Assembly: GCA_032622095.1 (NCBI GenBank)
Contig: CP136069.1
Span: 126,561,450 to 126,625,449, forward strand
From: Siphonodentalium dalli
Taxonomy: Eukaryota; Mollusca; Scaphopoda; Gadilida; Siphonodentaliidae
DNA length: 64,000 bases
Direction: 5' to 3'
Shown: positions 22,480 through 33,848 of the stretch, piece after piece
Position numbering within the stretch: position 1 is the first letter of the stretch
How the letters are laid out: each line of letters opens with the position of its first letter
Program-made: the position numbers and the translations under genes
The notes under the pieces: generated by a model
Told to the model about the DNA's origin: nothing
Seen by the model: the letters and a program-made list of their open reading frames with translations, nothing else
Database searches by the model: none

Positions 22480-22855
22480 TTAACCCTTTACCCAACAAAC
22501 CGGCCAAAAACGCCCAAATAAAGCTTCAACAGCCTAAAATATCTTCGGTCTGTCTCAATAACACCATACAAATATGGAAATCATTGGAACCAGTTCATTG
22601 ACCACATTGTGATGGTTACAGTTATGCCCTGTGCCAATGCATTCTCTTATATATGCGAGTCGACCATAGGTCGCCTCGCATATATAAGAGAATGCATTGG
22701 CCTAAAAAAAAAAATTCTTACATTCTTTAACAATTTTATAATTTTTAATGTGTTAAGCCAATGCATTCTCTTATATATGCGAGGCGACCTATGGTCGACT
22801 CGCATATATAAGAGAATGCATTGGCACAGGGCCCTTCTGTTGGGTAAAGGGTTAA
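22480..22855. mobile_element. TTAA MITE family A2, 376 bp, intact ends
   Basis: The termini are perfect 18-bp inverted repeats, TTAACCCTTTACCCAACA and its complement, including the TTAA target. Two internal hairpins, each made of GCATTCTCTTATATATGCGA and complement around a GTCGACC or GGCGACC loop, are separated by a T-rich spacer. A second copy, about 95% alike by eye, lies at 23713-24104. Its right TTAA (22852-22855) is also the left TTAA of the family C copy that follows. Confidence 0.85.
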
Positions 22856-23117
22856 ACCTTTCTATACGAAATGGATTCTCCCACTTAGTTATAAAAGCAT
22901 ACTTTTAAATTGTATTTAATTCAGTTCGAGGGGTTTTCAGGAAAAATAAGCAGACAATAGATAGTAAAAGTACAGTAGGAATACTATTTATTGGAGGGAA
23001 ATGTTCATATAACAAGTTCAACAAACGAACTATGGTCATTTATTGAACTTATTATCTGAACATTTCCCAAGGGATAACAACTGCACATCAATTGAGTGTT
23101 TAGTATAGAAAGGGTTA
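22852..23117. mobile_element. TTAA MITE family C, copy 2
   Basis: It begins TTAAACCTTTCTATACGAAA and ends GTATAGAAAGGGTTA. The interior hairpin TGAACTTATTATCTGAACAT matches copy 1 (21445-21716). It abuts the A2 copy, sharing one TTAA. Confidence 0.7.
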
Positions 23118-23712
23118 TCCCCATTCATTCACGCACTTCTCAAAGAAAAACTGGTGACAACATTCAGGCAAGGTTACACTTTGTATGTGAGAAATATATT
23201 TTTTTAAATAATATACCTATACTAGTTTATAAGAACAAAGGTTTGAATGTGTTCATATCTTTACAATGTGCTGTGAATCAGGGATTAGGCCTCCGATCGT
23301 ATCAAACATAGAATAACTGTTCCGACTTCGACATCCAATCAAATCTTGAATCATATCGGGTGTTGTTCGTTAGCTATCAACAAACCCACAGAATTTCAGT
23401 AAGTAAATGTACAAAAAATATAAAAGTGAGTAAAAACAACATCACTAAGAAGACAATGAGAAATAGATAAACTTTGTTCTTATTTCATATTCATTATTGA
23501 TAATTATGATTTTCCAATAAAAAAAATTTCGTGTTGAAAACCAATGTAATGTAAACAAAACTGTTACAGTGATTTGTCAACAAACATTGCTAATTGTGTA
23601 GTAAGTTCAAATATTTTAATCAATGTGTTGACCTTTTCCAATGTATACTGTCAAGTTGTGATTAAACATTGGTATATTATTGGATTAATTTGACTATTAT
23701 CGGTATTCCATG
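23118..23712. other. AT-rich DNA between MITEs, no gene seen
   Basis: No coding frame with splice signals or recognised repeat was found. Confidence 0.4.
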
Positions 23713-24104
23713 TTAACCCTTTACCCAACAAACCGGCCAAAACCAGCCAAATAAAGCTTCACACAGCCTAAAATATCTTCAGTCTGTCTCAATAGAACCA
23801 TACAAATATGGATATCATTGGAACCGGCTCCTTGACCACATTGTGATAGTTACAGTTATGCCCTGTGCCAATGCATTCTCTTATATATGCGAGTCGACCA
23901 TAGGTCGCCTCGCATATATAAGAGAATGCATTGGCCTAAAAAAAATCTTTTTTTACCATTTTTTTCTTACATTCTTTAACAATTTTATAATTTTTAATGT
24001 GTTAAGCCAATGCATTCTCTTATATATGCGAGGCGACCTATGGTCGACTCGCATATATAAGAGAATGCATTGGCACAGGGCCCTTCTGTTGGGTAAAGGG
24101 TTAA
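23713..24104. mobile_element. TTAA MITE family A2, 392 bp, intact ends
   Basis: It has the same 18-bp inverted ends as 22480-22855 and the same pair of hairpins with GTCGAC loops. The main difference is about 16 more bases in the T-rich spacer. The near identity of the two copies suggests recent movement. Confidence 0.85.
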
Positions 24105-24519
24105 AATAACGAGAGGCCGATCACGATCGGCAGATGTTTAACCCATACCTTGGCGATACCGATTAGCTATTTTAATAAATCCTTACACCAACCTTTTCAC
24201 GAGTGCAAAAGTTTCAATAATTGACACCTTACTATTAAGGTCACAAGTGGAATCAGACTTATTGGGCACCTTGCTCACATAAACAGAATAGGAACACGGA
24301 TGTGGCATTCCATTTCATTAACATATCAAGTCACTTCAACACAGATATGTCTTATAGAGTGATAAAGCTAATTAAGCTCAATCCATAGTCAGAGAGAAGC
24401 ACCATAGCAGTTACAGACAAAATAGTTAGTTATTTGCTTATTACACTGGAATGTGAGACATAACATATGATTTTTTTAATATTGTTATTTTTTTTATTAT
24501 GTTTTGTGTTAGCTGCATA

Positions 24520-26335
24520 TTAAAAATTCTTGGGATCATTTAGATGGGACAAAAGAGTTAATAGTTCCCGATTCAAAAACTAATCAATACCTGACCAACT
24601 ATACAAGTGAGGGATGTATAGACCTGGATATAAAATGATTGATAATGATTGGATATAAAATGATTTTATGCAGAATTTTCAGATAGCTAGAGGTAGGATA
24701 TGAGATTGGTCAGATTGAAAATATTAGATTCATTACATTGAATAGCATAGTGTATGACTATGGAATGGGGTGGGTTAATTTTCTTCTAAGCTGATCATTG
24801 GAAAGATATAATGTACCTAACAGCGGAAATATAATTGAAGTTACTGTTAATATATTATCAAAATCATTCAATCGATACCAAAATTTATACAGGTGAAGAA
24901 TGCATGTTTCATCATTAACATGGATGCAATTATTTATATAGTGATCAAGTGAAAAATATTTAGTTATCACATTGTGTCAACAGGATTGGTGGAGGATGTT
25001 AATATTTTTGAGCAAATAAACTAAATGACCCTCACTGTGCAGGTTAGGTGTGTGTTATCATAAACTATGCCAAGAACTATAAACATAATCAATGGAAATA
25101 TTTGAGTCATAAAATCGGATAGAATGGGGTTAATCTTACCCAAAATAAATAACTGATAAACACAAAAAGTCTATAAAAAGCATGTCATTGGATTTAGAAA
25201 CCCATACAATAAGTCAGTCTCTAATGTCATGAACCTGTTTCAACAGAGGGGTTATATTAATTTTGTACAGAACACAGAATGGACCAGAGATTCATCAATC
25301 ATGGTCTTGTCAATTTTTTAGAGATGCTAGCACACTGTGTGTGATAGAGTCTGAGAGTCAGGAGAGAAATTTTATTAGTGTTGAGAGATTTGTTTGATCA
25401 GGTGTTCTGGTCCACACAGGAGAGAACCATGCACTATCACTGTGGTATGTATCTAAAGAGATTTTACTCTGTGAGCCATGGTATTTACCTAATGTCAAGC
25501 TAACCAAACTCATTTCCAATAAGACACTGGCTGTGTAATAAGATCTCCTCTTCTAAGCTAACAGAGCCTGCAGGCATTAATTATATTATGAGCTACTTGA
25601 ATTTTAAATGGCCATAACTCTGTTAAAATATACCAGATCAAACTCAAATTTGAACCTGATCTGTATTTCGGGGTGAGGACCATATGTACCAAATTTGGTG
25701 CTGATCAGATGAAAAATATTTAAGTCAACACAGCTTGGATGAATTCTATTTAAAAACAAGAGCAGAAAGGGTTAACTAAACGATACCAAAAACCATAAAG
25801 ATGAAAAACGTGCTAAGAAACACCTAGGTAAGAAATATGAGGCATATCAGAAGAAAACAGTTTGACTTAGATGCATCAGATAGCATTTGTGTGCAGGGTT
25901 AATTATTTTCTAAACCAATCAACCAATCGATACCAAAAACTATACAGGTGAGGGGTGTGTCATTATAAACCTACATATCAAATATGAAAACAATCGGACA
26001 AAAAATACTTTGGTTACAGCATCGGATAGCTCATGCCTATGTGCGGATGCAAAGGGTTAATAATTTCTAAACCGATTAACCGATCGATACCAAAAACTAT
26101 ACAGGTGAGGAGTGTGTCATCATAAACATGCACATAAAATTTTAACAAGATCCGATAAAAAATATTCAAGTAAATGAATCGGATAGCAAGTGTCTACGGA
26201 CAGACGGACAGACGGACAGACGGACAGACGGACGGACGGACAGACGGACGGACGGACGGACGAACGACGGATGGTTGATCCGGACGTCGGCATTATGTGT
26301 ACCATACATGGTATGGGTACACATAAAAATGGTTT
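24520..26335 (+). mobile_element. Tandem-core element with ACGG microsatellite and 3' hairpin (family 3)
   Basis: Diverged units of roughly 150-180 bp carry GGGTTAATA, CGATACCAAAAACTATACAG, GTGAGG and ATCGGA..AAAATA. The best preserved are at 25760-26190. A GACGGACA-type microsatellite runs from 26199 to 26262. The end is a hairpin, TATGTGTACC...GGTACACATA, at about 26296-26326. The left boundary is not resolved. A coding reading of the microsatellite (a run of SVCPSVRL-like residues) is an artefact. Confidence 0.6.
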
Positions 26336-26604
26336 TGATATGAGAAATCTCATTATTTGAGAGTTATTAATGAAAATAATAATAAAGTTAATTTATTTTG
26401 TTCATGTACTTGTTAGGCCCCTGCGAATATTCAATATTGTTTTGTTATTCAATTCAACCTCGATATTTGATTTGTTATTCAATTAAACCTCGATATTCTA
26501 TTTGAATTAGATTCCACTTTGAAACCAACGAATAGTAATTCCAAATACACAAACCAGTGAATGCGAACATAAATGCATTTATTATATGCTTCCCCATTAA
26601 ATAG

Positions 26605-26660
26605 TGGGAAATTGCCGTGGCGTAGAGCGTTATATCCCTCGCCTGGACCGACTCGATGGA
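26605..26660 (+). repeat. tRNA-like A-box phrase, possible SINE remnant
   Basis: TTGCCGTGGCGTAGAGCG followed by CCTCGCCTGGACCGACTCGA resembles the head of a tRNA-derived SINE. A proper B box (GGTTCGANTCC) is not visible, and a 23-bp stretch ending in GATGGATAACAC is repeated. Weak. Confidence 0.25.
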
Positions 26661-27082
26661 TAACACTGACCGACTCGATGGATAACACAATAGTATTACT
26701 TTTTCGGAGATTACTTCCGGTTTATAGCGGCGAATCACATTAAGTTTCAAAGCGTATCAATAACAGCCTGACTATTGTTTTAATTATTGATTTTCACGGT
26801 TCATAAACTGTTATTTAATTGTTATAATGTTAACTCATTTGTTTTAATATATTCTTATCACTAAATTATGTATACATTAATTTTCTCGCATCATTTCAGA
26901 ATAAAACAATGGGGACTATTTCTTATGGCGGCTATGCTCGATATTTGTCATTCGATGGTGAGCAAATCAATTGATGGAATGTAAACAAAATGCAAATGTC
27001 AAAGCTTTCTAACAATTTGAAGTGAACTGTAGGACAAAATTAGCAGTTTTGGTGCGGTTTATAGCGCATATAATAAAAAGAA

Positions 27083-27236
27083 AACCTACGGGTTTTGGTT
27101 GAATACCCGGATTATCTCATTCGTGGGTGCAGGAAGTACAGAATTTCCACTCCGGCTTGCAGCCGCTCGTGGAAATTCTGTACTTCCTTGCACCCACTCA
27201 TGAGATAATTCGGGTATTCAACCAAAACTCGTAGGT
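27083..27236. repeat. Long fold-back (about 65-bp arms)
   Basis: ACCTACGGGTTTTGGTTGAA on the left is mirrored by TTCAACCAAAACTCGTAGGT on the right, with GGAAATTCTGTACTTCC as part of the inner arm. The loop lies near 27155-27170. It is nested inside the 26414-27942 element. Confidence 0.75.
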
Positions 27237-28100
27237 ATTCTCTATTTATCGGTAATATTTGAACATTCACAACTACTGCGAAGTATAAAAAGTAGATACA
27301 CTCCCAAGTATACCCTCACAATCTGTCGTTTTAAGTTAACTGTAACTGTTCTAATCCTCTTGTTTCGTGACCGCGAATAAAACAGTTAAGTTATAATTTA
27401 TTCCTTGGACATTGTCCGAAAGATACTTCACAGTTATGTTGAATGGTACGTCATGTGACTGCGCACACACGCTATTTCATTATTTGATTGTGTTTACTCA
27501 GTTTTGATTGCAGTGGGAGTTGTAATGTCGTTTGCGAAAGTGCATGTCAAAGCCCTTTAATCATACCCTAATTTTATGTTAAAGAAAGTTGTGATAGCAT
27601 AATTCTGCAATGGTCCATCCCCTATTCCGCATTTTGAATCGATGTGCAATTCCCCACTTATGAGGTCAGAAGTATTTATTTACCGCAAACAAAAAGTGTA
27701 TTTTCCTAATTGTTTGTTATATTTTGAAGAAATTCTGTCTTTAATTGTCGATCCATCATTCACAAAAAAAGATGACGACGTGTTTCATAGATACTTCTGA
27801 CATACAAAAACGAGAAACATATCTTTATCATATCATTTAGGTGCGCAAGATTACGAAATATTCGATTAGTTTTCAAATTTGTTCAGAGCCATTTCATTCA
27901 AAATTTAATTCGATAAAAAAAACGACTATTCGCAGGGGCCTAGGGCTTGTTGGTGATAGTTGTTTTACAGACCTTTGTTATTTTTGAATTAACCCACTTC
28001 AAAGGCATAGAGTCCCTTTAAAGAGACTGGATTCTGCCTTGCAATGAGCTGTTATGTCACTGACCAATGATATTGGCCATAGTAGCCGACGCGAATCCCA

Positions 28101-28316
28101 TTAAACCCGTTCAGTGCCAAGTCCGATTTTTGTATCAACCCATATTTCCTTGATCATTTTTCAAATTTATTGATTATAATAATGTGGTACATTGATGGAA
28201 AGAGCTCTAAGAGCTCTTTCCATCAATGTATCTCATTATTATAATCAATAAATTTGAAAAATGATCAAGGAAATATGGGTTGATACATAAATCGGACTTG
28301 GCACTGAAAAGGTTAA
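28101..28316. mobile_element. TTAA snap-back MITE family B, copy 1
   Basis: Almost the whole 216-bp element is one palindrome: CAACCCATATTTCCTTGATC on the left is mirrored by GATCAAGGAAATATGGGTTG on the right, around an AGAGCTCTAAGAGCTCT centre. TTAA bounds both ends. Copy 2 lies at 30478-30692. Confidence 0.8.
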
Positions 28317-28418
28317 TAGACTCGAGAAATAGGAATTCTAGAGACGTAAATCTGATCAGTTTATTGTTGACTTTTTAAAGAGACTGACCAGAGCCTAACC
28401 CGACCTGTCACTGAATGG

Positions 28419-28812
28419 TTAACCCTTTCATGACGGGGAACTAAGCTGGTGCAGCATTAAAGACCCTATACCAGTGCATTCTCTTTATATATATATGCGA
28501 GTCTCTGTATTTAACATGTCGTATATGGTCTAATCCTTTCATGATGGGAGCTATGCTGGTGCAGCATTAAAGACCCTATGCCAGTGCATTCTCTTATATA
28601 TGAGAGTAGGAAGCCTCGCATATATAAGAGAATGCACAGGCTTACAAGGTCAAGGTAAATATTGTTAGGCCAATCTATTTTCTTTTATATGCGAGGCTCC
28701 CTATGGGAGACTCGTATTTTTATATAACAATGCATTGGCATTTGTATATAAGAATGCATTGGTACAGGGTTTTTTGCAAAATTTCAGGAAGGTCCAGTCA
28801 TGGAAGGGTTAA
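28419..28812. mobile_element. TTAA MITE family A, copy
   Basis: It runs from TTAACCCTTTCATGACGGG to CCAGTCATGGAAGGGTTAA. The left terminus and GGTGCAGCATTAAAGACCCT occur twice (28430s and 28560s), so the copy has an internal duplication or a nested partial copy. Central linker phrases such as CTTACAAGGTCAAGGTAAAT are typical of the family. Confidence 0.75.
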
Positions 28813-29186
28813 GACAAAGAAAACACAGGTGTGTAATATATTTGACTAATGAAGGATTTTTGTAACAGAAATATGGGTATAACAACAAATAAAAAAATCC
28901 ATTTGGTCCAGCATATTCTCTGGCTCACAACAGAAATTAGGCCACACAAAGTCAAAGTTTCGGTTCTCAGGCCCGCACGCATGTTCCGGAAATCACCACC
29001 CACTCCCCCACATGGTTTGTTTTTATTTTGGTTACCAATGAAAACTTGTGACATCCTGACAGTCGATCATTCATCTGCGAAAGCAAAATTGTTACATAGT
29101 TTAGAGAGTATGATTATGTTTAAGTAACTCAACATGGAGTGAGTGAGAATTGAACCAAATGGAAGGGGTTGTGCAATGGTAAATGT

Positions 29187-29268
29187 ACTTGTTATAGGAA
29201 GAGATAGACCATCTTTAAATGATAAAACTCATTTTATTAATGATGGTCTGTCTCTTCCTATAACAAGT
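29187..29268. repeat. 82-bp palindrome
   Basis: ACTTGTTATAGGAAGAGATA on the left is mirrored by TGTCTCTTCCTATAACAAGT on the right, with an AAACTCATTTTAT loop. Confidence 0.75.
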
Positions 29269-29650
29269 TTTATATAGCAGCTACATATATATAAATATGA
29301 ATCGAAGACCTCTGACCGGAAACACATCTATCAATTATTGACTATTAATATTGATTTTATTTCTAATTTTCGGCCACCCTCCCGCATGCATTTTAGAAAA
29401 AAATTGCCCAAGAACCAAAACATTGACATTGTGTGGCCTTATTCAATTACATGCCACAGCAACAACCCAATCTCACAGCCTTTACAACAAATTATAAAAA
29501 TGTACCATTTTTACATACATAAGCATGATATACAGTTAACAACTCAACAAAGCAGATTTATCAACAATGATCTGACCATTGTCATCATTCAACTCATCCT
29601 GTTCGTTTTGAAGTTCATATATGGAATTGATTGGCTTGGAATATTGGTAT

Positions 29651-30094
29651 TTAAAGGTACTAAATCTGATTTGATGGTCCCCATATCATCAGATTCCAAC
29701 AACAACATTTTTTGAAATGCCGCTTCAATTATCAGAATGATTAATTGCCAAAATATAATGCTAACCAGTCAGCGATACTATAAAATTGCTAAAAATGTGT
29801 TATTTATCAACATTATGTTCACCGAAATCATGTCGGATTGTCAAATATCTAAAACCCAAAGCCACTTTTAGAGTTATCCATCTTCATCCACAATTTGGTC
29901 CGAGACCGTCAACTTGACAAATATTTGGCAGGCCCCCAAAAATAACATATCTCGGGAAATAAAAATTTAAAAAATCAATATCTGATAACACTGAGTTTTG
30001 ATGGGTGGGTTCCTCGACTCAAATCAAATATTTTTAACACCGAAGCCAAAGAAATAGTAATTTGAAAGCGTTAATTTGGATTATGCATCTTTAA
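29651..30094. mobile_element. TTAA element family E, copy 1
   Basis: The left end TTAAAGGTAC and right end GCATCTTTAA are short inverted ends at TTAA sites. Shared phrases with the copy at 56609-57007 include AATGTGTTATTTATCAACAT, TTTTAGAGTTATCCATCTTC and TTTGATGGGTGGGTTCCTCG. The right TTAA is shared with the next element (family C, 30091). Confidence 0.65.
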
Positions 30095-30344
30095 CCTTTT
30101 CCACACTGAATGGTTTTCGCTTTCAGTAACAAAATAATCCATTGGAATGATCTATTATTAATTTTAAGGGATGTATATGTATAAGCAGACAATAGTTAAT
30201 ACAAGTACAGAGGGAGTCCTATTTATTGGAGGGAAATGTTCAGATAATAAGTTCAACAAATGACCATAGTTTGTTGAACTTATTATCTAAACATTTCCTA
30301 AGTGATAACTACTCATCAATGAGTATTTAGTATAGAAATGATTG
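30091..30344. mobile_element. TTAA MITE family C, copy 3
   Basis: The left terminus TTAACCTTTTCCACACTGAA and the interior AAATGTTCAGATAATAAGTT with its mirror match copies 1 and 2. The right terminus is decayed (TATAGAAATGATT). Confidence 0.65.
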
Positions 30345-30477
30345 AGTGATTTTTCAGCAGTTACTCTAGTGTTCCAAATAAATGTGTGGTCCCAAATAAA
30401 TGTGCAGGGTGGAAATCCTGATAAAATTTAATTAACTTGCAGACCGGACATGGAAGGCACATGCAATTTGAGACCAT

Positions 30478-30692
30478 TTAACCCTTTCAGTGCCAAGTCC
30501 GACTTTTGTATCAACCCATATTTCCTTGATCATTTTTCAAATTTATTGATTACAATAATGTGATACATTGATGGAAAGAGCTCTTCGAGTTCTTTCCATC
30601 AATGTATCACATTATTATAACCAATAAATTTGAAAAATGATCAAGGAAATATGGGTTGATACAACAATCGGACTTGGCACTGAAAGGGTTAA
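30478..30692. mobile_element. TTAA snap-back MITE family B, copy 2
   Basis: TTAACCCTTTCAGTGCCAAG on the left is mirrored by CTTGGCACTGAAAGGGTTAA on the right. The arms of about 100 bp are nearly perfect around GAGCTCTTCGAGTTCTTTCC. Transcription through it would give a long hairpin RNA. Confidence 0.85.
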
Positions 30693-30929
30693 ATAACGGT
30701 TGACATTTGTAATAATGGGATAAAGAAATTGCCCGCATAGTGCATAAACAAACAACTTCATTTCCACAGATCCTATCCAGTCTGTGAGATGGTTATTGTT
30801 ATCTCTGTTCGGATGTCCCTCTTCTGCAAAGTTGTCAAAACATAACAATCGCGATGGAGTTAAAAGTAACTATTCCGCTATCAATCCTGGGTAGATATAA
30901 ATTAAACCCGATTTGCTCTAACCCAATCA

Positions 30930-31365
30930 GGCCTGAGAATAAGGTGCCTGTCATTTGCAGAATGAGATCCCAGAGGGTGAATTTAGTGACGCTATCCTAC
31001 AGCGGGGCTAGCATCACTAAATTCACCCTCTGGGGACCTCATTCTGCTTAGGCCTCATGTTGTCTGGAAAGTTTCCTTTTCAAATTTCTATAGAAACTTC
31101 TTCACGTAGATTCTGTTTCTTTTTTAGTTTATTTTCTAAGTATACCCCAAATGGGCAGACTGCATAATTGAGGTTCCCAATGGGTGCACATCACAATATT
31201 CACCATTTGGGAACTTCAATCCGAGTCTAGGTCTCCCATAGCAGATGAGGCCATACAGAATGAGGTCCCCCAGAGGGTGAATTTGGTGATGCTAGCCCTC
31301 TATGCAGGATAGCATCACTAAATTCACCCTCTGGGAACCTCATTCTGCAAATGACAGACACACTA
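30930..31365. mobile_element. Palindromic MITE family D, two-module copy
   Basis: Two palindrome modules (about 30957-31056 and 31254-31356) each show CAGAGGGTGAATTT, a short centre with GCTAGC, and AAATTCACCCTCTGGG. The spacer has GCATAATTGAGGTTCCC and GAACTTCAATC. The end phrase GACAGACACACTA is present; the last bases are altered. Confidence 0.65.
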
Positions 31366-31496
31366 AACTCGAGGTGAAATATTACACATCTTCTGATTCT
31401 GGCAAGTACTAAAATACTTACTATTATGCACTTCCTGCAAAGGGAGCAAATAAAATAAACATGCAGGCCCAAATAACCAACGTGTAGGGTGGAATT

Positions 31497-31811
31497 AAAG
31501 GGGTACTGTACATTAAATACGTCCATTTACGGGACCATCTCCTATTATACTCAGAATATATGCAACATATGAATGATATTGAGCCATGGATAAGTGCAAA
31601 ATACACTCATGTGCTCTATGAACAATGTAAACAACATAGTATTCGAGTCATAAATTATAATTACCATGTTGTTTGTACGTTCATAGAGCAGATGAGTGTA
31701 TATTGCACTCATCCATGGCTCAATTTCATTCATTTGTTGTAAAAATTCTGTTGAGTATAATAGGAGATGGTCCCATAAATGTCTGGATTTAGTGTACAGT
31801 CCCCCATTTAA
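31497..31811. mobile_element. Long fold-back element, about 315 bp
   Basis: Left GGTACTGTACATTAAATACG and right GTGTACAGTCCCCCATTTAA are the outer ends of arms of about 130 bp. Matching inner phrases include GGGACCATCTCCTATTATAC and GAGCCATGGAT, each with its reverse complement. The arms hold mismatches. The mirrored short frames on both strands result from the palindrome. Confidence 0.7.
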
Positions 31812-32556
31812 AAAAGTGCATGCACAAAGTCATACTGAATAGGAGAAGCTCATCGAGAGTCAAAGGTTAAGATATCAACACGAACTTTTCTCCTTAACCC
31901 CTTCGCTGCTATGATGTCCGTAAATATTACCGATGAAAAGTGCACGTTGTGTGTTATATGGTCCATAGTACCTACGGAACTACTTCAGCACACTAGCAGT
32001 AGACCATTATTCATAACTGGAAATCAGATATTGGTGCATCGGTGAACGATAATAGCCTTTCAACTGAGTCAGTTTTATGGTTCTTGTGATATTCCAATTA
32101 TATTTTTCCATTGTAAAATGGCAATAACATCAACAGCCCAGCACACGACATCATAACGTCATTTAGCAGCGAGGCGGTTAATTTAAAACCCCACTCGATC
32201 TCCAAATATGAAATAAATTGCGTACAGGGAACAAATTGAAAAGAAATTTACAACGAAACATATATTATTACAGCTTTTATATCACATTATGACTGGTCAA
32301 TCATCCATCTCCCAACAGATTGCACAAATGTTACACGATCTGAATCCTAGTTGCCACCAGGGTCTGTGCTGCCGTTTGTCAAATTTTCCGAATGCCAAGA
32401 CGATTTACATTTTGGCAAAAAATATTTTCATTTGGCAATATATTTGGCAAGTATGTTCTCTATTTCACAAGAAAGTAGAAATCACTGATAAAGATATTGG
32501 TCAGTCATTACATTCATTACAGCTTTGTTGTATTGGCTTATGTAGTCCGGGGAATG
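31812..32556. other. No gene recognised
   Basis: A 98-codon plus-strand frame (32289-32585) runs into the left end of the MITE at 32557 and has no family motif or splice context. Confidence 0.4.
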
Positions 32557-32806
32557 TTAACCCTTCCATGACTGGAGCTTCCTGAAATTTTGCAAAAGCC
32601 CTGTGCCAATGCATTTTCTTATATATGCAAGGAATCCTTGCATATATAAAAGAATACATTGACCCAAAAATATTTACCTTGATCCTGTAAGCCAGTGCAT
32701 TCTCATATATGCGAGGCTCCCAATGGGAGACTCACATATATAAGAGATGTACTGACACGGGATCTTTAATGCTGCACCAGCACAGCTACCATCATAAAAG
32801 GGTTAA
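32557..32806. mobile_element. TTAA MITE family A, reversed orientation
   Basis: It runs TTAACCCTTCCATGACTGGA to CATAAAAGGGTTAA, with the two ATATATGCGAGG-type hairpins and the linker TACCTTGATCCTGTAAGCCA. Length 250 bp. Confidence 0.75.
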
Positions 32807-32859
32807 CATCACAATCAACAGGCACAAGTAATAACCTGATATGGGACAGGTATAGGCCA

Positions 32860-33247
32860 GCCTTGAAATAGTGTCTGTCATGGTGAATTTAGTGATGCAA
32901 TCCCGCACAGCGAGCTAGCATCACCAAATTCACCCTCTGGGGACTTCATTCTGCTTAGGCCTCATCTTCTGGAAAGTATCTATAATCTCAAAATAACATG
33001 TTTTCAGTTTCTATATATCCCCCAATTTGCACAAGATAAAATGCATAATCGAAGTGACTAATAGGTGAACATCACCAAATGGTAAACTTCAATCTGATCT
33101 TAGGTCTCCCATAGCAGTTGATGCCTAAGCAGAATGAGGTTCCCAGATGGATAATTTGGTGATGCTGGCCCGCCGTGCGGGATAGTGTCACTAAATTCAC
33201 CCATTGGGGACCTGATTCTGCAAATGATAGACACACTATTTCAAGGC
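32860..33247. mobile_element. Palindromic MITE family D, near full-length copy
   Basis: The ends GCCTTGAAATAGTGT and ACACACTATTTCAAGGC are inverted repeats. Two palindrome modules flank a unique spacer holding CACAAGATAAAATGCATAAT and AACTTCAATCTGAT. The left module lacks a few bases (the CAGAATGAGG part), so it is slightly deleted. Confidence 0.7.
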
Positions 33248-33327
33248 TTTGATATAGGAGCATTGTTTGGGTGTAGCTATTCTATAATTATAATGACATT
33301 GCATTTATTTATCTATTTCTCATTCCC

Positions 33328-33594
33328 TCAACCCTTTCATGACAGGAGCCGCCATGCTGGTGCAGCAATAAAGACCCCTGTGCCATAGCATTCTCTTATA
33401 AATGGGAGTCTCCCATAGGGAGACTCGCATATATAAGAGAACGCACTGGTTTACAAGGTCAAGGTAAATATTGTTATGCCAATGTATTCTCTTATATATG
33501 CAAGGCTCCCTATGGGAGACTCGCATATATATGAGAATGCATTGGCACAGGGTTTTCGCAAAATTTCAAGAAGCACCCGTCATGAAAGGGTTAA
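33328..33594. mobile_element. TTAA MITE family A, near full length
   Basis: It starts TCAACCCTTTCATGACAGGA (one base off TTAA) and ends CCGTCATGAAAGGGTTAA. Both hairpins with loops CTCCCATAGGGAG and CTCCCTATGGGAG and the central linker AAGGTCAAGGTAAATATTG are present. It is 3' of STAM. Confidence 0.8.
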
Positions 33595-33830
33595 TTCCCA
33601 GAGCAGATGTTCCTCAAATCACTGTTATTGACAAGAGACAATTTTCTCCAACAGGGAGATAGGTTGTTTTGGTTTTTTACAGAAATTCAGCATTTTATAT
33701 ATATTCCATATGAAATTAAGCCCTATGTGGGCCCCATCATAGGAAATACTGGGCCTTTCTCCAGGCTCCGTGTAATTTACAAAATGCAAAGCCTGAGACT
33801 GATATCAATCTATGGGAAGGCTTTTTCACA

Positions 33831-33836
33831 TTTATT
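33831..33836 (-). terminator. Possible STAM polyadenylation signal
   Basis: AATAAA on the minus strand lies about 275 bases beyond the STAM stop. It is the nearest clear hexamer on that strand that I noticed; a chance match is possible. Confidence 0.35.
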
Positions 33837-33848
33837 TGTTTATATGAA

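Larger units (their letters stand above)
26414..27942. mobile_element. Nonautonomous hAT-like element, 1529 bp
   Basis: The ends TAGGCCCCTGCGAATATTC and GACTATTCGCAGGGGCCTA are inverted repeats. Flanking 8-mers GTACTTGT (26406-26413) and GGGCTTGT (27943-27950) match at 6 of 8 positions and fit an old hAT target duplication. The left end repeats a TTATTCAATT..ACCTCGATATT phrase. A 154-bp fold-back lies inside at 27083-27236. The termini resemble those of 35196-36309. No transposase frame. Confidence 0.65.

Noticed and set aside
26120-26353. Frame with repeated SVCPSVRL residues
   Set aside because: It is a reading of the GACGGACA microsatellite and neighbouring element sequence.
26605-26660. 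Intact tRNA gene
   Set aside because: Only an A-box-like phrase is present. No acceptor stem, anticodon arm or B box can be drawn.
29338-29715. 125-codon plus-strand frame
   Set aside because: Low-complexity AT-rich composition, no motif, and the end runs into a repeat shared with 56609-57007.
31424-31742. Overlapping frames on both strands
   Set aside because: Mirror images caused by the fold-back element at 31497-31811.
32289-32585. 98-codon plus-strand frame
   Set aside because: No recognised motif, no splice context, opposite strand to STAM, and it ends inside a MITE terminus.
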